64,000 nucleotides of DNA from Bifidobacterium criceti (lineage in GTDB: Bacteria > Actinomycetota > Actinomycetes > Actinomycetales > Bifidobacteriaceae): assembly GCF_002286935.1 (NCBI RefSeq), contig NZ_MVOH01000014.1, forward strand, positions 124,001 through 188,000, read 5' to 3'. A program made the position numbers and the translations under genes. Under the pieces are notes generated by a model, which was not told the DNA's origin, made no database searches, and was given only the letters and a program-made list of their open reading frames with translations. Positions 63,302 to 64,000 of the stretch are shown piece after piece (position 1 is the first letter of the stretch; each line of letters starts with the position of its first letter).

Positions 63302-64000
63302 TCACTTGAACAGGCGGGAACGGGTGAGGAACCACAGCACAAGCGCCGCGAGCACGATCGCGAAAACGATGATGATGAGGAATCCCCAGCGTGAAGCGGT
63401 GAACGGCATGCCAAGCATCCCGTTCTGGAAGTTCATGCCATACATCGAGAAGATGAGTGTCGGAATGGACAGTGTGATCGAGATGATCGTGAAGATGCGC
63501 ATGACATTGCTCAGGTTGTTCGAGACGACCGACGAGAACGCGTCCGTCATGTTCGCGAGAACGCCGCTGTAGATGTTCGCCATCTCGATCGCCTGTTTGT
63601 TCTCGGTGATGACGTCGTCGAGCAGGTCCTCGTCCTCCGGATACTGTTTGATGCGCGAAAGCGTCGTGAGTTTCTCCATGACGATCTCGTTCGATTTGAG
63701 CGATGTATTGAAATAGACGAGTGTCTTGCTCAGCTCGAGGAGCATGAGGATCTCACGGTTCTGCATCGAATGGCGTAACCTGAGTTCGAGTTTGTCCGTC
63801 TCGCCGTCGATGATGCGCAGGTACCGCAGATACATCGTCGCGTTGCGGTAGAGGATCTGCAGGATGAAGCGCGAGCGCATGAACGTGTTGAACCCGCGGA
63901 TCGTGCCCTCCATGAACGGGTGGAGCACGGGCGTGTCCTGCATGCACACGGTGACGATGAGCGTGCGGGTGACGATGATCGACAACGGGATCGTCTCGTA
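63302..64000 (-). CDS. CorA-family divalent cation transporter (partial, runs off the right edge)
   Basis: The visible 233 codons are the C-terminal part of a CorA-type transporter. The long stalk helices contain SKTLVYFNTSLKSNEIVMEK and IKQYPEDEDLLDDVITENKQ; two membrane segments end the protein (IFTIISITLSIPTLIFSMYG and LIIIVFAIVLAALVLWFL) with the YGMNF motif between them, the Mg2+ entry loop of the family. The basic tail RSRLFK is as expected. The N-terminal cytoplasmic funnel is beyond the window. It probably transports Mg2+ (or Co2+/Ni2+) as a pentamer. Confidence 0.9.
   Translation of the reverse strand, partial: YETIPLSIIVTRTLIVTVCMQDTPVLHPFMEGTIRGFNTFMRSRFILQILYRNATMYLRYLRIIDGETDKLELRLRHSMQNREILMLLELSKTLVYFNTSLKSNEIVMEKLTTLSRIKQYPEDEDLLDDVITENKQAIEMANIYSGVLANMTDAFSSVVSNNLSNVMRIFTIISITLSIPTLIFSMYGMNFQNGMLGMPFTASRWGFLIIIVFAIVLAALVLWFLTRSRLFK

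Overview
The window looks like chromosomal DNA from a Bifidobacterium. The strongest sign is a complete set of genes for the last steps of the bifid shunt: xfp (phosphoketolase, 825 aa), pta and ackA, lying one after another at 42.8-49.0 kb. A large cell-wall-anchored amylopullulanase of the ApuB type, a fused shikimate kinase/3-dehydroquinate synthase and high-GC codon use fit the same genus. I could not fix the species. No rRNA, CRISPR array, IS element, prophage or replication origin is visible.

Layout. 0-3.8 kb: four poorly characterised genes (a membrane-anchored protein cut by the left edge, two unknown small proteins, a GIY-YIG nuclease family protein); two of the promoter regions share an identical 18-bp palindrome. 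3.8-12.1 kb: two large secreted surface proteins, a 936-aa wall protein and the 1729-aa amylopullulanase. 12.4-15.9 kb: shikimate pathway genes aroC-aroKB-aroQ, all on the minus strand. 15.9-23.4 kb: prepilin peptidase, mltG, ruvX, alaS, two small membrane proteins, a histidine phosphatase, a small four-helix membrane protein, rpsD. 23.6-26.3 kb: PcrA/UvrD helicase with an unusual Ser/Gly/Tyr repeat. 26.5-33.1 kb: purine salvage (xpt, xanthine permease, an adenine-deaminase-like enzyme) enclosing a cytoplasmic alpha-amylase with a coupled membrane protein and a class I glutamine amidotransferase-like hydrolase. 33.1-40.6 kb: an accessory stretch of small genes: a zinc-ribbon protein pair, P-loop kinases, a GNAT enzyme, an Xre-type membrane regulator, a YtrA-type GntR regulator with its DUF1648 membrane partner, and an FUSC-like transporter. 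40.8-51.2 kb: guaA, xfp, pta, ackA, aroA. 51.3-52.3 kb: two identical tRNA-Asn genes in duplicated flanks. 52.3-59.2 kb: tsaE, tsaB, rimI, tsaD (t6A modification) and comEA-comEC-holA. 59.3-64 kb: leuS, an orphan solute-binding lipoprotein and a CorA-type transporter cut by the right edge.

How the genes work together. The amylopullulanase would attack starch, glycogen or pullulan outside the cell and the cytoplasmic amylase could finish imported malto-oligosaccharides; the hexose enters the bifid shunt, where Xfp makes acetyl phosphate and Pta/AckA turn it into acetyl-CoA or acetate plus ATP. Xpt, the permease, the deaminase and GuaA form a purine salvage route towards GMP. The Tsa genes make the t6A base needed by ANN-decoding tRNAs, and two copies of one such tRNA, tRNA-Asn, lie beside them.

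The least explained sequence is non-coding. Around ackA there are three blocks of short degenerate repeats, related to TTAC(C/G)GGT(A/G)GCA: a 16-bp periodic array between pta and ackA, and two blocks of opposite orientation between ackA and aroA. At 34.82-34.89 kb there is a separate array with exact 10-bp spacing. These are the best candidates in the window for something undescribed.
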